DNA of 64,000 bases from Desulfonatronum thioautotrophicum. Lineage in GTDB: Bacteria; Desulfobacterota; Desulfovibrionia; Desulfovibrionales; Desulfonatronaceae. Below are positions 53,554-62,141 of this stretch, piece after piece; the first letter of the stretch is position 1; the number at the start of each line of letters is the position of its first letter. A program made the translations under genes and the position numbers. The stretch covers positions 310,001 to 374,000 of the forward strand of contig NZ_JYNO01000001.1 in the NCBI RefSeq assembly GCF_000934745.1. Direction: 5' to 3'. Under the pieces are notes generated by a model. It worked only from the letters and a program-made list of their open reading frames with translations, was not told where the DNA came from and did not search any database.

Positions 53554-53841
53554 ATGAAGGGCGTTACCGTACTCATCCGTGACCCCGAGCAGCAATACGA
53601 AGGGTTGCGTACCAGTCTGGGGCTGCTTCTGCACGCCACTTCCGTCAATATGGTCCTCCTGGATCATGAGGTGGCCGTGATGGACGAGGCGTATGAGGAA
53701 AACATGGGATTTCTTGATGAAATGGAAGGAGAGCGATTCTCCAACAATCAGGTCAACGTGGACAAGCATGGATTCAAGCCCATCACCAGGGATGAGCTTG
53801 CCCGACTGGTCATGGACTCGGATACCGTCATACCTTTTTGA
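53554..53841 (+). CDS. DsrE/DsrF-like protein
   Basis: 95 residues. Rossmann-like alpha/beta fold of the DsrE family: MKGVTVLIRDPEQQYEGLRTSLGLLLHATSVNMVLLDHEVAV. No cysteine is present, so it cannot carry sulfur itself and resembles the non-catalytic DsrF/TusC subunit. The start is 2 bp after the tusA stop. Confidence 0.82.
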   Translation: MKGVTVLIRDPEQQYEGLRTSLGLLLHATSVNMVLLDHEVAVMDEAYEENMGFLDEMEGERFSNNQVNVDKHGFKPITRDELARLVMDSDTVIPF

Positions 53842-53850
53842 GGAAATCTT

Positions 53851-54024
53851 ATGAAAACATTGCACATACTCAAATCGCAGCCGGACGATCTCACGGCGTT
53901 TATTGTGAATGCGGATTGCCTGGAGAACAACTGCCGCAAGGTTGAAACGTACGGCCAGGATGTGGACTGGCATCAGCTCGTGGACTGGATTTTCGATGCG
54001 GACAAGGTCATTTGCTGGTGGTAG
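53851..54024 (+). CDS. DsrH/TusB-like short protein (57 aa)
   Basis: 57 residues: MKTLHILKSQPDDLTAFIVN with cysteines in ADCLENNC, ending DADKVICWW. The start and length suit a short TusB/DsrH relative, following TusA and DsrF-like in the same order as tusBCD systems. GAGG precedes the ATG. Assignment is tentative. Confidence 0.6.
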   Translation: MKTLHILKSQPDDLTAFIVNADCLENNCRKVETYGQDVDWHQLVDWIFDADKVICWW

Positions 54025-54075
54025 AAACAGATTGCTCAACAGAGAGAGACGGATGAGCTTGCAAGGAGTCGGCCC

Positions 54076-54552
54076 ATGGATATGAACAAAGATCTCGCCA
54101 CGGCCATTGTTTCCCAGCGATGCAATTGCTACGACAGCTCACTGGAATCCATCAAAAGAGCTGTAAACAGCGCTGCATTGCCTCCGGACCAGATCGCGTC
54201 CGCCAGAACCATCGTTAAATCCCTGGGAGCCTGGTATTTTCGTCAGCATTGCATGGAAAATATCATGGAATGCTATGACTTGCTGCGACGCCTCCCTCCG
54301 GAGGACGCGGTCAACGTCGCCAGACAAACCGACTCACCGTCTGTTTCTGATGAACAATCCAGGAAGGTTTGTACACGCCTGGAGCCCGATGTTCAGGAGC
54401 TTTTTGACGCGCTGTTGAATCTTCCGGAAAACAAGAACAGAGGCGAGGCCGATCTGTTGAGGGAGGCGGTCAGCTCGCTGATCCTCAAGTACTCCATGGA
54501 TGAAACCATCCGTGAAAAGGTACTGGCAAAAGCTGAAAAACTTTTTTCCTGA
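54076..54552 (+). CDS. Hypothetical helical protein in the sulfur-relay operon
   Basis: 158 residues, no recognised family. All-helical, with five cysteines in the first half (QRCNCYDSSL; FRQHCMENIMECYDLL; KVCTRLEP). AAGGAG lies 10 nt before the ATG. It lies between the DsrH-like and the second DsrE-like genes, so a role in the relay is inferred from position only. Confidence 0.65.
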   Translation: MDMNKDLATAIVSQRCNCYDSSLESIKRAVNSAALPPDQIASARTIVKSLGAWYFRQHCMENIMECYDLLRRLPPEDAVNVARQTDSPSVSDEQSRKVCTRLEPDVQELFDALLNLPENKNRGEADLLREAVSSLILKYSMDETIREKVLAKAEKLFS

Positions 54553-54568
54553 CAACGAGGCTGCAACC

Positions 54569-54910
54569 ATGAGCAACAACGATACCGGCAATACGCCGCG
54601 AGAGGGCGGCAAACTGGGAATTCTCGTGCGCAACGACCTTTATCTGGACCAACTCGTCAACCTGGTCCATGCGGCCCACGACAAGGGGTTGCACACCCAG
54701 ATTTTTTTCACGGGGCAGGGGGTTATGCTGACCCAAAAGCCCGACTTCGCGAAACTGGTGGGCAAGGCCGCGCGGATATCCATCTGCGACGTCAGCTTTC
54801 GGGCCAATCAACTTTCAGGGGACGTCCCCGGCGTGAGCTTCAAGGATTTCGCCACCCAGGCCAGAAATGCGGAAATGGTCGCTGATTGCGACCGGTATTT
54901 GGTTTTTTAG
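54569..54910 (+). CDS. DsrE-family protein with conserved cysteine
   Basis: 113 residues from ATG 54569. DsrE-like fold: KLGILVRNDLYLDQLVNLVHAAHDKGLHTQIFFTGQGVML, with one cysteine in ISICDVSFRANQ, where DsrE/TusD has its acceptor Cys. Probably receives sulfur from TusA. Last gene of the operon; a long hairpin follows. Confidence 0.82.
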   Translation: MSNNDTGNTPREGGKLGILVRNDLYLDQLVNLVHAAHDKGLHTQIFFTGQGVMLTQKPDFAKLVGKAARISICDVSFRANQLSGDVPGVSFKDFATQARNAEMVADCDRYLVF

Positions 54911-54935
54911 CGGGGCCCCGGGAAGGAACGTGCCG

Positions 54936-54965
54936 GGAGAGAACCCTCGCGTCAGGGTTCTCTCC
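54936..54965 (+). terminator. Strong hairpin after the sulfur-relay operon
   Basis: Perfect 12-bp stem GGAGAGAACCCT / AGGGTTCTCTCC with the loop CGCGTC, 26 bp after the last stop. No T-run follows, so termination may be weak or Rho-assisted. Of the rest of 54966-55505, only the HPP relic and a regulatory site are recognised. Confidence 0.55.
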
Positions 54966-55058
54966 AGCGTCACGTCAGCCATTCAAAGCCATTGACCGGA
55001 AAAACTACGCCGCGCTTTCTGATAAAAATGCGCGGGATTTGGTTTTGCCCGCTACCAT

Positions 55059-55259
55059 GTGACCATGGTCATCGTCCGGATGCATCTAACAAAAAACCTC
55101 CACTCCCCAGGCGGCGCCACGGCGCTGATCACCGTGATCGGTGGTGAATCGGTCCACGACCTGGGCTACCTTTTTGTCTTTCTCCCCGTTGGTGTTGGAG
55201 CCGCGATCCTGCTGATCGTGGCTCTGATCGTCAACAACATCCCCCAAAATCGCTGCTAA
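55059..55259 (+). pseudogene. Relic of an HPP-family membrane protein (3' end only)
   Basis: 66 codons matching only the end of the HPP family: HLTKNLHSPGGATALITVIGG with the family HxPGGATAL motif, then GYLFVFLPVGVGAAILLIVALIVNN. The N-terminal helices are absent and no coding sequence joins on. A gene remnant. Confidence 0.72.
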
Positions 55260-55417
55260 CCCGACTACTGGTAGCCTTTTCCCATTCGGCGGACGGCTCC
55301 AGCATGCACATCCGAACAGGATACTGACCGCATCACTTGCTTATCCCCGGCCACGGCCGAACCCCTCTCCCTTCGCCTTCCTCTTGGGTCGCCGCAACCC
55401 CCTCCCGCGCTGTCAAT

Positions 55418-55431
55418 TTGACGCAGATCAA
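55418..55431 (+). promoter_or_regulatory. FNR/HcpR-like site 3 before the histidine kinase
   Basis: TTGACGCAGATCAA, followed by GGCGTGG, much as at sites 2 and 4. No good -10 is seen at the 35-nt offset (CCAGAG), so activity is doubtful. Confidence 0.4.
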
Positions 55432-55505
55432 GGCGTGGAATTTTCCCGTGTGCCAGAGCCGGGACAAACGCACCTGAACTGGGCGAGCAGTTCGAGCCGG
55501 CTTGG

Positions 55506-57005
55506 ATGTCCTCAACATATGCCGTGCGTGAGATGGAAAAGTATTTTAGAGAATTGCATGATATTTCTTACTACTACAAAGAGGCCGCGATCAATGCTCG
55601 TCATCCGGACAATGAAGCCGACCCTCTGGAACGGGATTTCATTGAAAGGCTGAACCTGGATGACGGATTGCATTCAGCGTCTGAAATCCGGATCTTCGAC
55701 GGTGAGCCCTATTTTACCGTTTTGCAGCGCGGCGAGACCATGGAGGCAACCTGCCTGCGCTGCCACTCCGAGCCGGAATTCGCCCCAAGGGGGCTGGTGG
55801 AGGTCTACGGATCAAAGCGCAGTTTTAGCCGGACGGAGGACGAGGTCGTCTCAGCCGTATCGATCCGGATTCCCCTTGAGACGGCGTACAAATCCGTCAA
55901 TAACCTCACCCTGCAATTGGCCATTGCATTCGGGACCGTGCTCGTGGGGCTTTTCTGCGTGACCGTGTTTCTGAACAAGCGCTGGATATTCAAGCCGTTG
56001 GGATCTCTTCGCGACAAGGCCAAGGCCATCACTACGGACCCCACACACCTGGGAGAGCAGATTTCGCCGCCCAAGGGTACGGAATTGATCGATCTCGCCA
56101 ACACGTTCAACAGCATGTCCAAGGCTCTCCAGATTGAACGAAACGAACTTGAAGATCGTGTTCGTCAACGAACGATGGAGCTTGAATCATCCAACACCAA
56201 CCTACGGAGGGAGATGGCTGAACGCGAACAGGCCGAGGAGATGATCCGGCAAGTCAATCAGCAGTTGCGAATATCCAACGAAGACAAGGACAGGCTCTTT
56301 TCCATTATCGCTCACGACCTGAAATCCCCCTTGTCCGGGCTGATGACCTCAGCCCAGTTGCTTTCCGAAGACATCAAGCACTTCTCGGAACGGGACATCG
56401 TACAACTGGCCGCGGCACTGCATTCGAGTACAAGCAATATGATGGCGCTCTTGGAAGACCTGATGCAATGGGCGCGCATGGGGCAAGGCAATCTGGAGTT
56501 TACACGGGAGTCGTCCGGTATGCGTGAATTGGCGGACATCAGCCTGAAATCGGCCCAGGGAGTCGCTGACCTGAAGGGCATCGCCATCACCAGCGATATT
56601 CCCCGTGATATGAAGGTCATGGCCGACAGGCCGATGATCAAGACCGTCATTCGCAATCTGCTCTTCAATGCCGTGAAGTTCACGCCCCGTGGCGGGGAGA
56701 TTCTCGTAACGGCCCGACAAGAGGGCGACGTTATACAGATGGCCGTGAAAGATAACGGTGTCGGCATGAACAAGGAAAGGCTGTCCAGCCTCTTCGCGAT
56801 TTCCAAGGACAAGCTCCGACTTGGGACGGAAGGCGAAAAAGGCACCGGCCTCGGCCTGGTCATTTGCAAACAGTTCATCGAAAAACACGGCGGCCGAATC
56901 TGGGTGGAAAGCGAACAAGGGCGGGGAACGACCGTGTTTTTTACGTTGCCCGAAGGCGGCCAGGATCGCGTACCGCGGCAACCGGCACAAGAAGACAGGG
57001 CATGA
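55506..57005 (+). CDS. Sensor histidine kinase, heme-binding-type sensor domain, 5'-truncated
   Basis: 499 residues. The N-terminal sensor has CLRCHSEPEF (a CxxCH motif, about 80), as in Tll0287/DUF3365 domains. One helix lies at about 138-158, then HAMP, a coiled coil and a kinase: H-box FSIIAHDLKSPLSGL, N-box RNLLFNAVKFT, GVGMNKERL and GTGLGLVICKQFIEKHGG. Recognisable sensor sequence (ELGEQFEPAW) continues upstream of the ATG, but the frame meets a stop at 55419, with no ATG, GTG or TTG. Without the first helix the sensor would be cytoplasmic, so the 5' end seems to be lost. Confidence 0.78.
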   Translation: MSSTYAVREMEKYFRELHDISYYYKEAAINARHPDNEADPLERDFIERLNLDDGLHSASEIRIFDGEPYFTVLQRGETMEATCLRCHSEPEFAPRGLVEVYGSKRSFSRTEDEVVSAVSIRIPLETAYKSVNNLTLQLAIAFGTVLVGLFCVTVFLNKRWIFKPLGSLRDKAKAITTDPTHLGEQISPPKGTELIDLANTFNSMSKALQIERNELEDRVRQRTMELESSNTNLRREMAEREQAEEMIRQVNQQLRISNEDKDRLFSIIAHDLKSPLSGLMTSAQLLSEDIKHFSERDIVQLAAALHSSTSNMMALLEDLMQWARMGQGNLEFTRESSGMRELADISLKSAQGVADLKGIAITSDIPRDMKVMADRPMIKTVIRNLLFNAVKFTPRGGEILVTARQEGDVIQMAVKDNGVGMNKERLSSLFAISKDKLRLGTEGEKGTGLGLVICKQFIEKHGGRIWVESEQGRGTTVFFTLPEGGQDRVPRQPAQEDRA

Positions 57006-57089
57006 GGTGCGCAAGGAGCACCAACTAAAGGAGACACATCACACCAAGGCCCATCGTTGGGAAGCATCGGGAAAAGAATTCATGCCTTT

Positions 57090-57130
57090 TTGACATAGAT
57101 CAAGGCGCGAATTTGAAAGTTGGGTAGAAC
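57090..57130 (+). promoter_or_regulatory. FNR/HcpR-like site 4 with -10 box before hcp
   Basis: TTGACATAGATCAA (57090-57103), identical to site 2, with TAGAAC (57125-57130) 35 nt later and a GGGACCCGT segment similar to that after site 2. hcp is the classic target of HcpR in Desulfovibrio. Confidence 0.7.
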
Positions 57131-57191
57131 GGGACCCGTGTTCGACGGAAAAACCTATTCACCAAACCTATAGAATCAGAGGAGACGGATC

Positions 57192-58826
57192 ATGACCATG
57201 TTTTGTTACCAGTGCGAACAGACGGCCAAGGGAGAAGGATGCGAGAAGGTCGGGGTGTGCGGCAAGCAGCCGGACGTTTCCGCGTTGCAGGACCTGCTGG
57301 TGTATGCGCTGCAAGGCCTGGGGCTGGTTGCCCATGAAGGCCGCAAGGTGGGCGTGAAAGATGCCGGAATTGATGCCTTTGTCTGCGAGGCTTTGTTTTC
57401 CACGTTGACCAACGTGGACTTCGATCCGGAGCGGTTCGTGCCCATGATCAAGCAGGCCGTGGCCTATCGCGAGGAATTGCGGGCCAAGGTCAAGGCCGCC
57501 GGCGGGGTTACGGAATTCGACACCCCGGAAGCAACCTATGAGCCTGCTTCGAGTCTGGAAGGACTGGTCCACCAGGGCGAAGAGCACGGACTGCAAAACG
57601 ACAAGGTAACCGACCCGGACAAGCGCTCCCTGAAGCATACCCTGCTGTTCGGCATCAAGGGTATCTCGGCGTATGCGGATCATGCCCGCATTCTGGGACA
57701 AACCGATGACTCCATCTACGCATTTTTGCATGAGGCCCTGGCTACCATGACCCGCACGGATCTGGAGTTGCAGGACTGGCTGGGCCTGGTGTTGCGCTGC
57801 GGCGAGGTCAACCTGAAGACCATGGAGATTCTGGACGCGGCCAATACCGGAACCTACGGCGACCCGGTCCCCACCTCCGTGCCCCTGGGCGTGAAACAGG
57901 GCAAGGCCATCCTGGTTTCCGGTCATGACCTGAAGGATCTGGAAGATCTGCTCAAGCAGACCGAAGGCAAGGGCATCACCATCTACACCCACGGAGAAAT
58001 GCTCCCGGCCCACGGCTATCCCAAGCTGAAGGCCTATGCGCACTTCCATGGCCACTACGGCACGGCCTGGCAGAACCAGCAGAAGGAATTCAGCGCCTTC
58101 CCCGGGGCCATTTTGATGACCACCAACTGCATCCAGCGCCCGCAGGAGAGCTACAAGGGCAATATCTTCACTACCGGCCTGGTGGGCTTTCCCGGGGTCC
58201 AGCACGTCAAGAACGGCGAGTTCGGCCCGGTGATCGCCAAGGCCCTGGAAATGCCCGGATTTAGCGAGGACGCTCCCGGCAAGACCGTGATGACCGGTTT
58301 TTCCCGTAACGCGGTGCTCTCCGCGGCGGACAAGGTCATCGATCTGGTTAAGAACAAGAAGATCCGCCACTTCTTCCTGGTGGCCGGCTGCGACGGGGCC
58401 AAGCCTGGCCGCAACTACTACACCGAGTTCGTGGAAAAGGTGCCTGCGGACTGCGTGGTCCTGACCCTGGCCTGCGGCAAGTTCCGCTTCTTCGACAAGG
58501 ATCTGGGCGCCATCGAGGGATTGCCCCGGCTACTGGACATGGGCCAGTGCAATGATGCCTACTCGGCCATCCAGGTGGCCGTGGCCCTGTCCAAGGCCTT
58601 TGGCGTGGGCGTGAACGAGCTGCCCCTGTCCCTGGTCCTGTCCTGGTACGAGCAGAAGGCCGTAGCCATCCTGCTGACCCTGCTGCACCTGGGCATCCAG
58701 GACATCCGCCTCGGACCCTCACTGCCGGCCTTCACCTCGCCCAACGTGCTCCAGGTCCTGGTGGATACCTTCAACATCAAACCCATCACCACACCGGATG
58801 AAGACCTCAAGGCCATTCTCGGCTAG
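57192..58826 (+). CDS. hcp: Hybrid cluster protein (hydroxylamine reductase), class I
   Basis: 544 residues. The N-terminal cysteines FCYQCEQTAKGEGCEKVGVC (CX2CX8CX5C) bind the first cluster, as in Desulfovibrio. Hybrid-cluster ligands occur in GEMLPAHGYPKL, MTTNCIQRP, VAGCDGAKPGR, LACGKFRF and QCNDAYSAI. It reduces NO or hydroxylamine and protects against nitrosative stress. AGGAG precedes the ATG. An FNR/HcpR-like site lies about 90 bp upstream. Confidence 0.97.
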   Translation: MTMFCYQCEQTAKGEGCEKVGVCGKQPDVSALQDLLVYALQGLGLVAHEGRKVGVKDAGIDAFVCEALFSTLTNVDFDPERFVPMIKQAVAYREELRAKVKAAGGVTEFDTPEATYEPASSLEGLVHQGEEHGLQNDKVTDPDKRSLKHTLLFGIKGISAYADHARILGQTDDSIYAFLHEALATMTRTDLELQDWLGLVLRCGEVNLKTMEILDAANTGTYGDPVPTSVPLGVKQGKAILVSGHDLKDLEDLLKQTEGKGITIYTHGEMLPAHGYPKLKAYAHFHGHYGTAWQNQQKEFSAFPGAILMTTNCIQRPQESYKGNIFTTGLVGFPGVQHVKNGEFGPVIAKALEMPGFSEDAPGKTVMTGFSRNAVLSAADKVIDLVKNKKIRHFFLVAGCDGAKPGRNYYTEFVEKVPADCVVLTLACGKFRFFDKDLGAIEGLPRLLDMGQCNDAYSAIQVAVALSKAFGVGVNELPLSLVLSWYEQKAVAILLTLLHLGIQDIRLGPSLPAFTSPNVLQVLVDTFNIKPITTPDEDLKAILG

Positions 58827-58851
58827 CTTGAAACCGTGTGGATCGAGTGCA

Positions 58852-58878
58852 AGGGGGAGGCGTTACACCTCCCCTTTT
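58852..58878 (+). terminator. Terminator after hcp
   Basis: GGGGAGG pairs with CCTCCCC around a 7-nt loop and is followed by TTTT, 26 bp after the hcp stop. Confidence 0.75.
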
Positions 58879-58921
58879 CCATCTTGAGCCAAGAAGAGTG
58901 GTATCCCGATGGAACGAAGAG

Positions 58922-59764
58922 ATGATAAACGACATTGGCCCCGGCTCCATCCCTGACAAAGTCCCGGAGGACCTGCTCGCCTTTTGTCGCCGGGATGGAA
59001 TGGTGATCTGTCCCCGCTGCACGGAAATGTCCGTCTATCCGCTCAAGGACGGACGCTTTCGCTGTGCTGGATGCGCCTACACGTTTCATGATTTCACCGG
59101 GCGCTGGATCAATCGATGCAAAATGCAACCCTCCCAGTGGATGGATCTGATCAGGTTGTTCGTCGACGGCATACCGGTCAAGAAAATGGCCGCCAAGGTG
59201 CGCACATCCTATGAAACGACCCTCAAGGCCGTGAACACCCTCCGGTTGAGCATTCTTGCCGCCGACCCGACGTTTTGGCCCCTGCTGAACACGCAAGGGG
59301 ACCTGAAGACGCATTGCCGCAAGGGCCATGGAGAGCACGACGACCATTGCCTGGGAGAGCACGCTCCGGTCTTCGGTCTGCAACGATATGACGGAAAACT
59401 GTTTTTTCAACACCTGCCGAAAACCTCCGTCAAGGACACCCTTTCCCTCCCCCTGAACAAGCAGGTCTGGAAAACGTTGGTTTATACGGATCGCTACCAG
59501 GACTTCGATGCCCTTTTTTTTGCCTGTTGCAGCCATCTGCGCAGACTTTTCGCCGGAAGGTGGAGTAGCGGACCGATTTTTCTGGACAATGATGTTCTTT
59601 TTTGGAATTTCGCGGAGAATTGGTTGCCCCGATACCGCTGCTTCACCCCGAAATGCTGCCCACTCTATCTCAAGGAACTCGAATTCCGCTTCAACCACCC
59701 GAAAGCATCCTGGCATAAACTGCTGACGCAACGGCTTTGTGAGTTTGTGCCAAATCCTCGATAG
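58922..59764 (+). CDS. Domesticated IS1595-type transposase-like protein
   Basis: 280 residues from ATG 58922. The N-terminus has the IS1595 zinc ribbon (MVICPRCTEMSVYPLKDGRFRCAGCAYTF). The body follows the family: VPVFGL is represented by APVFGLQRYDGKLFFQHLP, then VYTDRYQDFDAL, then NFAENWLPRYRCFTPKCCPLYLKELEFRFNHP. The first catalytic acid segment (VDESYFGG type) is not present. No terminal repeats were seen. It lies between hcp and nrfH in the same direction, so it may now be a DNA-binding or regulatory protein. Confidence 0.7.
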   Translation: MINDIGPGSIPDKVPEDLLAFCRRDGMVICPRCTEMSVYPLKDGRFRCAGCAYTFHDFTGRWINRCKMQPSQWMDLIRLFVDGIPVKKMAAKVRTSYETTLKAVNTLRLSILAADPTFWPLLNTQGDLKTHCRKGHGEHDDHCLGEHAPVFGLQRYDGKLFFQHLPKTSVKDTLSLPLNKQVWKTLVYTDRYQDFDALFFACCSHLRRLFAGRWSSGPIFLDNDVLFWNFAENWLPRYRCFTPKCCPLYLKELEFRFNHPKASWHKLLTQRLCEFVPNPR

Positions 59765-59872
59765 TAAATTTTCCCTTGACCCCCTTTTCCCTTCCATGGA
59801 TAAAGGAGGAGATAACAATCCTAAACACATTTCATGTCACGTCTTCGCTCATGTCATCCAAGGAGGTGGATC

Positions 59873-60334
59873 ATGGTACAACCCCCCGGTCGAAGGAAGG
59901 TCGCCGTGTTCGTGATGTTGCTGATCGGCGCCGGTATCTACGCCGGAATGGCCTTTTCCATGAAGGCCACGGACCAGGCCGAGTTTTGCGGCAGTTGTCA
60001 TGTCATGTACGAATATGTCCGCACCCATCAGATGTCCGCGCATGCCCAGGTGGCCTGCAATGAGTGCCATGCCCCGGATACTGCCGTTCCGAAAATGATG
60101 TTCAAAGCCCAGGCCGGAAGCTGGCATATGTACAAGAACACCTTTGGCGGCATTGCTGATGTCATCCATGCCCAAGAGAATTCCCGCGAGGTGATCAACC
60201 AAAGCTGTACCAATTGCCACACCATGACCAACCTGAACGTGGCCGATTCCCTGGAGAACTGCACGGACTGTCATCGCTCCGTGCCGCACATGTCCAAATT
60301 GCCGATATCGCAAAGGAGGGTGGCAAATGAGTAG
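59873..60334 (+). CDS. nrfH: Cytochrome c nitrite reductase, membrane subunit NrfH
   Basis: 153 residues from ATG 59873, preceded by AAGGAGGTG. One N-terminal helix (VAVFVMLLIGAGIYAGMAF) anchors it, and four heme motifs follow (CGSCH, CNECH, CTNCH, CTDCH). It oxidises menaquinol and gives electrons to NrfA. The stop overlaps the nrfA start. Confidence 0.96.
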   Translation: MVQPPGRRKVAVFVMLLIGAGIYAGMAFSMKATDQAEFCGSCHVMYEYVRTHQMSAHAQVACNECHAPDTAVPKMMFKAQAGSWHMYKNTFGGIADVIHAQENSREVINQSCTNCHTMTNLNVADSLENCTDCHRSVPHMSKLPISQRRVANE

Positions 60335-61880
60335 ATTGTTCGTCGGAATCTGTTGTTCGGCCTTGGCTTTGGGAGTCATGGTCCTGGTCAGCTGCACTGA
60401 TATTCCTGAGCCGGTCACGCCAACCTTTGAAACTACGCTGGATGCCGATGAAATCAGGAACAGCGCGTTTCAGGAATTCTTCCCGGTCCATTATCGGACT
60501 TTTCTGGAAAACAACAACGATACCCAGATGACGGAATATGGTGGCTCGGTTCCCCATGAAAAACACCTCTGTGGCGATTTGCCCAGGGCGTGGAAATATT
60601 GTCAGCCCTACCTGAAGAATCTCTGGTTGGGCTATCCGTTCAGTTTCGAATACAATCGGGCCAGAGGCCATACCTTTGCCCTACATGATGTTCTGGATAT
60701 CGATCGGATCAACAACTACAGTGAAAAGGCCGGCCTGCCCTCCACCTGCTACAACTGCAAGACCACCAAGATGGTGGAGTGGATCCCCGAGTACGGCGAC
60801 GACTTCTGGGCCATGGAATTCCACCAGTTCCGGGAAGAGGTGGACATGGACGACCACACCATCGGCTGCGCCACCTGTCACGACCCGCAAACCATGGACC
60901 TGCGGATCACCAGCGTTCCGTTGGACGAGGCTCTGCAGCGGCAAGGCAAGGATTGGCGGGAAGCGTCTCGCAATGAAATGCGCTCCCTGGTCTGCGCCCA
61001 GTGCCACGTGGAATACTACTTCCAGGATGCCAAGTTCGGCGCTCCGGCCAAGCCCATCTTTCCCTGGGATTTGGGCATGGACCCGGAAGACATGTACGAA
61101 TACTACAAGGACCACGGATCAACCACGCGCGAGGGCTTTGAAGGGTATTTCATCGACTGGACGCATCCCGTGTCCGACACGCCGATGATCAAGATCCAGC
61201 ACCCCGAATACGAGATGTGGTATGATGGTCCCCATGGCGCGGCAGGGGTGGCCTGCGCGGACTGCCACATGCAGTACCGTCGTCTGGACGGAAATAGAAA
61301 AATTTCCTCCCATCTCTGGACTTCCCCTTTGAAATCCACGGAGAGTATCCAGTCCTCCTGCGGCCAGTGCCATGCTGACAAGTCGCCGGAATACCTCAAG
61401 GAGCGCGTGATCTATAGCCAGGAGCGCACTTGGGAGCAGCTGCTGGTCGCCCAGGAGCTGTCGGTCAAGGCCCACGAGGCCGTGCGCCTGGCCGGCGAAT
61501 ACGCCGGATACAAACGCGCAGACTACGACCAGTTGATGATTCAGGCCAGGGAGCGAGTGCGCAAAGGCGGCATGTTCTGGGACTGGGTCTCCGCGGAAAA
61601 CAGTGCCGGATTCCATAATCCGGCCAAGGCCCTGGATACCCTGGCCCGCTCGCAACAGGCCAGTCAGCAGGCCGTGAATTATGCGATGCAGGCCACCAAT
61701 TACGGCATCGCCCGGCACCTGGAGGGCGACATCAAGGAGATCGTCCCGCCGATTACGGAACACAGCCGTAAGCTGCAGCAAAGCCAGGAACACTTGGACT
61801 CCCATCCCTGGCTGGGCTACCTTCCCTTGTTGCCTGAAGCGGAGCTGGTTTGGGACCTGAATAAGCGCGTTCAGCCCTGA
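60327..61880 (+). CDS. nrfA: Cytochrome c nitrite reductase NrfA
   Basis: 517 residues. A signal peptide ends in the lipobox LVSC (about 24). Five heme motifs: the active-site CYNCK (lysine ligated) and four CxxCH (CATCH, CAQCH, CADCH, CGQCH). It reduces nitrite to ammonium in six-electron steps on the outer face of the membrane. It overlaps nrfH by 8 bp. Confidence 0.97.
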   Translation: MSRLFVGICCSALALGVMVLVSCTDIPEPVTPTFETTLDADEIRNSAFQEFFPVHYRTFLENNNDTQMTEYGGSVPHEKHLCGDLPRAWKYCQPYLKNLWLGYPFSFEYNRARGHTFALHDVLDIDRINNYSEKAGLPSTCYNCKTTKMVEWIPEYGDDFWAMEFHQFREEVDMDDHTIGCATCHDPQTMDLRITSVPLDEALQRQGKDWREASRNEMRSLVCAQCHVEYYFQDAKFGAPAKPIFPWDLGMDPEDMYEYYKDHGSTTREGFEGYFIDWTHPVSDTPMIKIQHPEYEMWYDGPHGAAGVACADCHMQYRRLDGNRKISSHLWTSPLKSTESIQSSCGQCHADKSPEYLKERVIYSQERTWEQLLVAQELSVKAHEAVRLAGEYAGYKRADYDQLMIQARERVRKGGMFWDWVSAENSAGFHNPAKALDTLARSQQASQQAVNYAMQATNYGIARHLEGDIKEIVPPITEHSRKLQQSQEHLDSHPWLGYLPLLPEAELVWDLNKRVQP

Positions 61881-61965
61881 CCATCACCCTGCCGATCGTT
61901 GCTCATGTTTTTATGAGCGGATACGAATAGCGCCGCAACCGCGCCATTGACCTTGCCAGAAAGCT

Positions 61966-62011
61966 GAGTGGCCGTGTCCATATCAGGACGCGGCCACTCG
62001 GCCATTTTTTT
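61966..62011 (+). terminator. Terminator after nrfA
   Basis: GAGTGGCCGTGTCC (61966-61979) pairs with GGACGCGGCCACTC (61986-61999) with one G-T pair, followed by a T-run (62005-62011). Lies between convergent genes. Confidence 0.88.
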
Positions 62012-62141
62012 GCGCTCCAAGCAAACCTGCCGAACTGGCCTGCTCATTCTCGCAGCACCGCCCGCCTGAACGCCTCCACCCCAACCCGCTCCATGAACCG
62101 GGCACTGCGCTCTAGGGGTTTGGCATCGGCGGCGTAGACGG

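Noticed and set aside
58922-59764. An active insertion sequence
   Set aside because: No terminal inverted repeats or target-site duplications, and the first catalytic acid segment is missing.
58823-59830. A 335-codon minus-strand frame opposite the transposase-like gene
   Set aside because: The + strand reading has a zinc ribbon and IS1595 motifs, and the minus reading has none.
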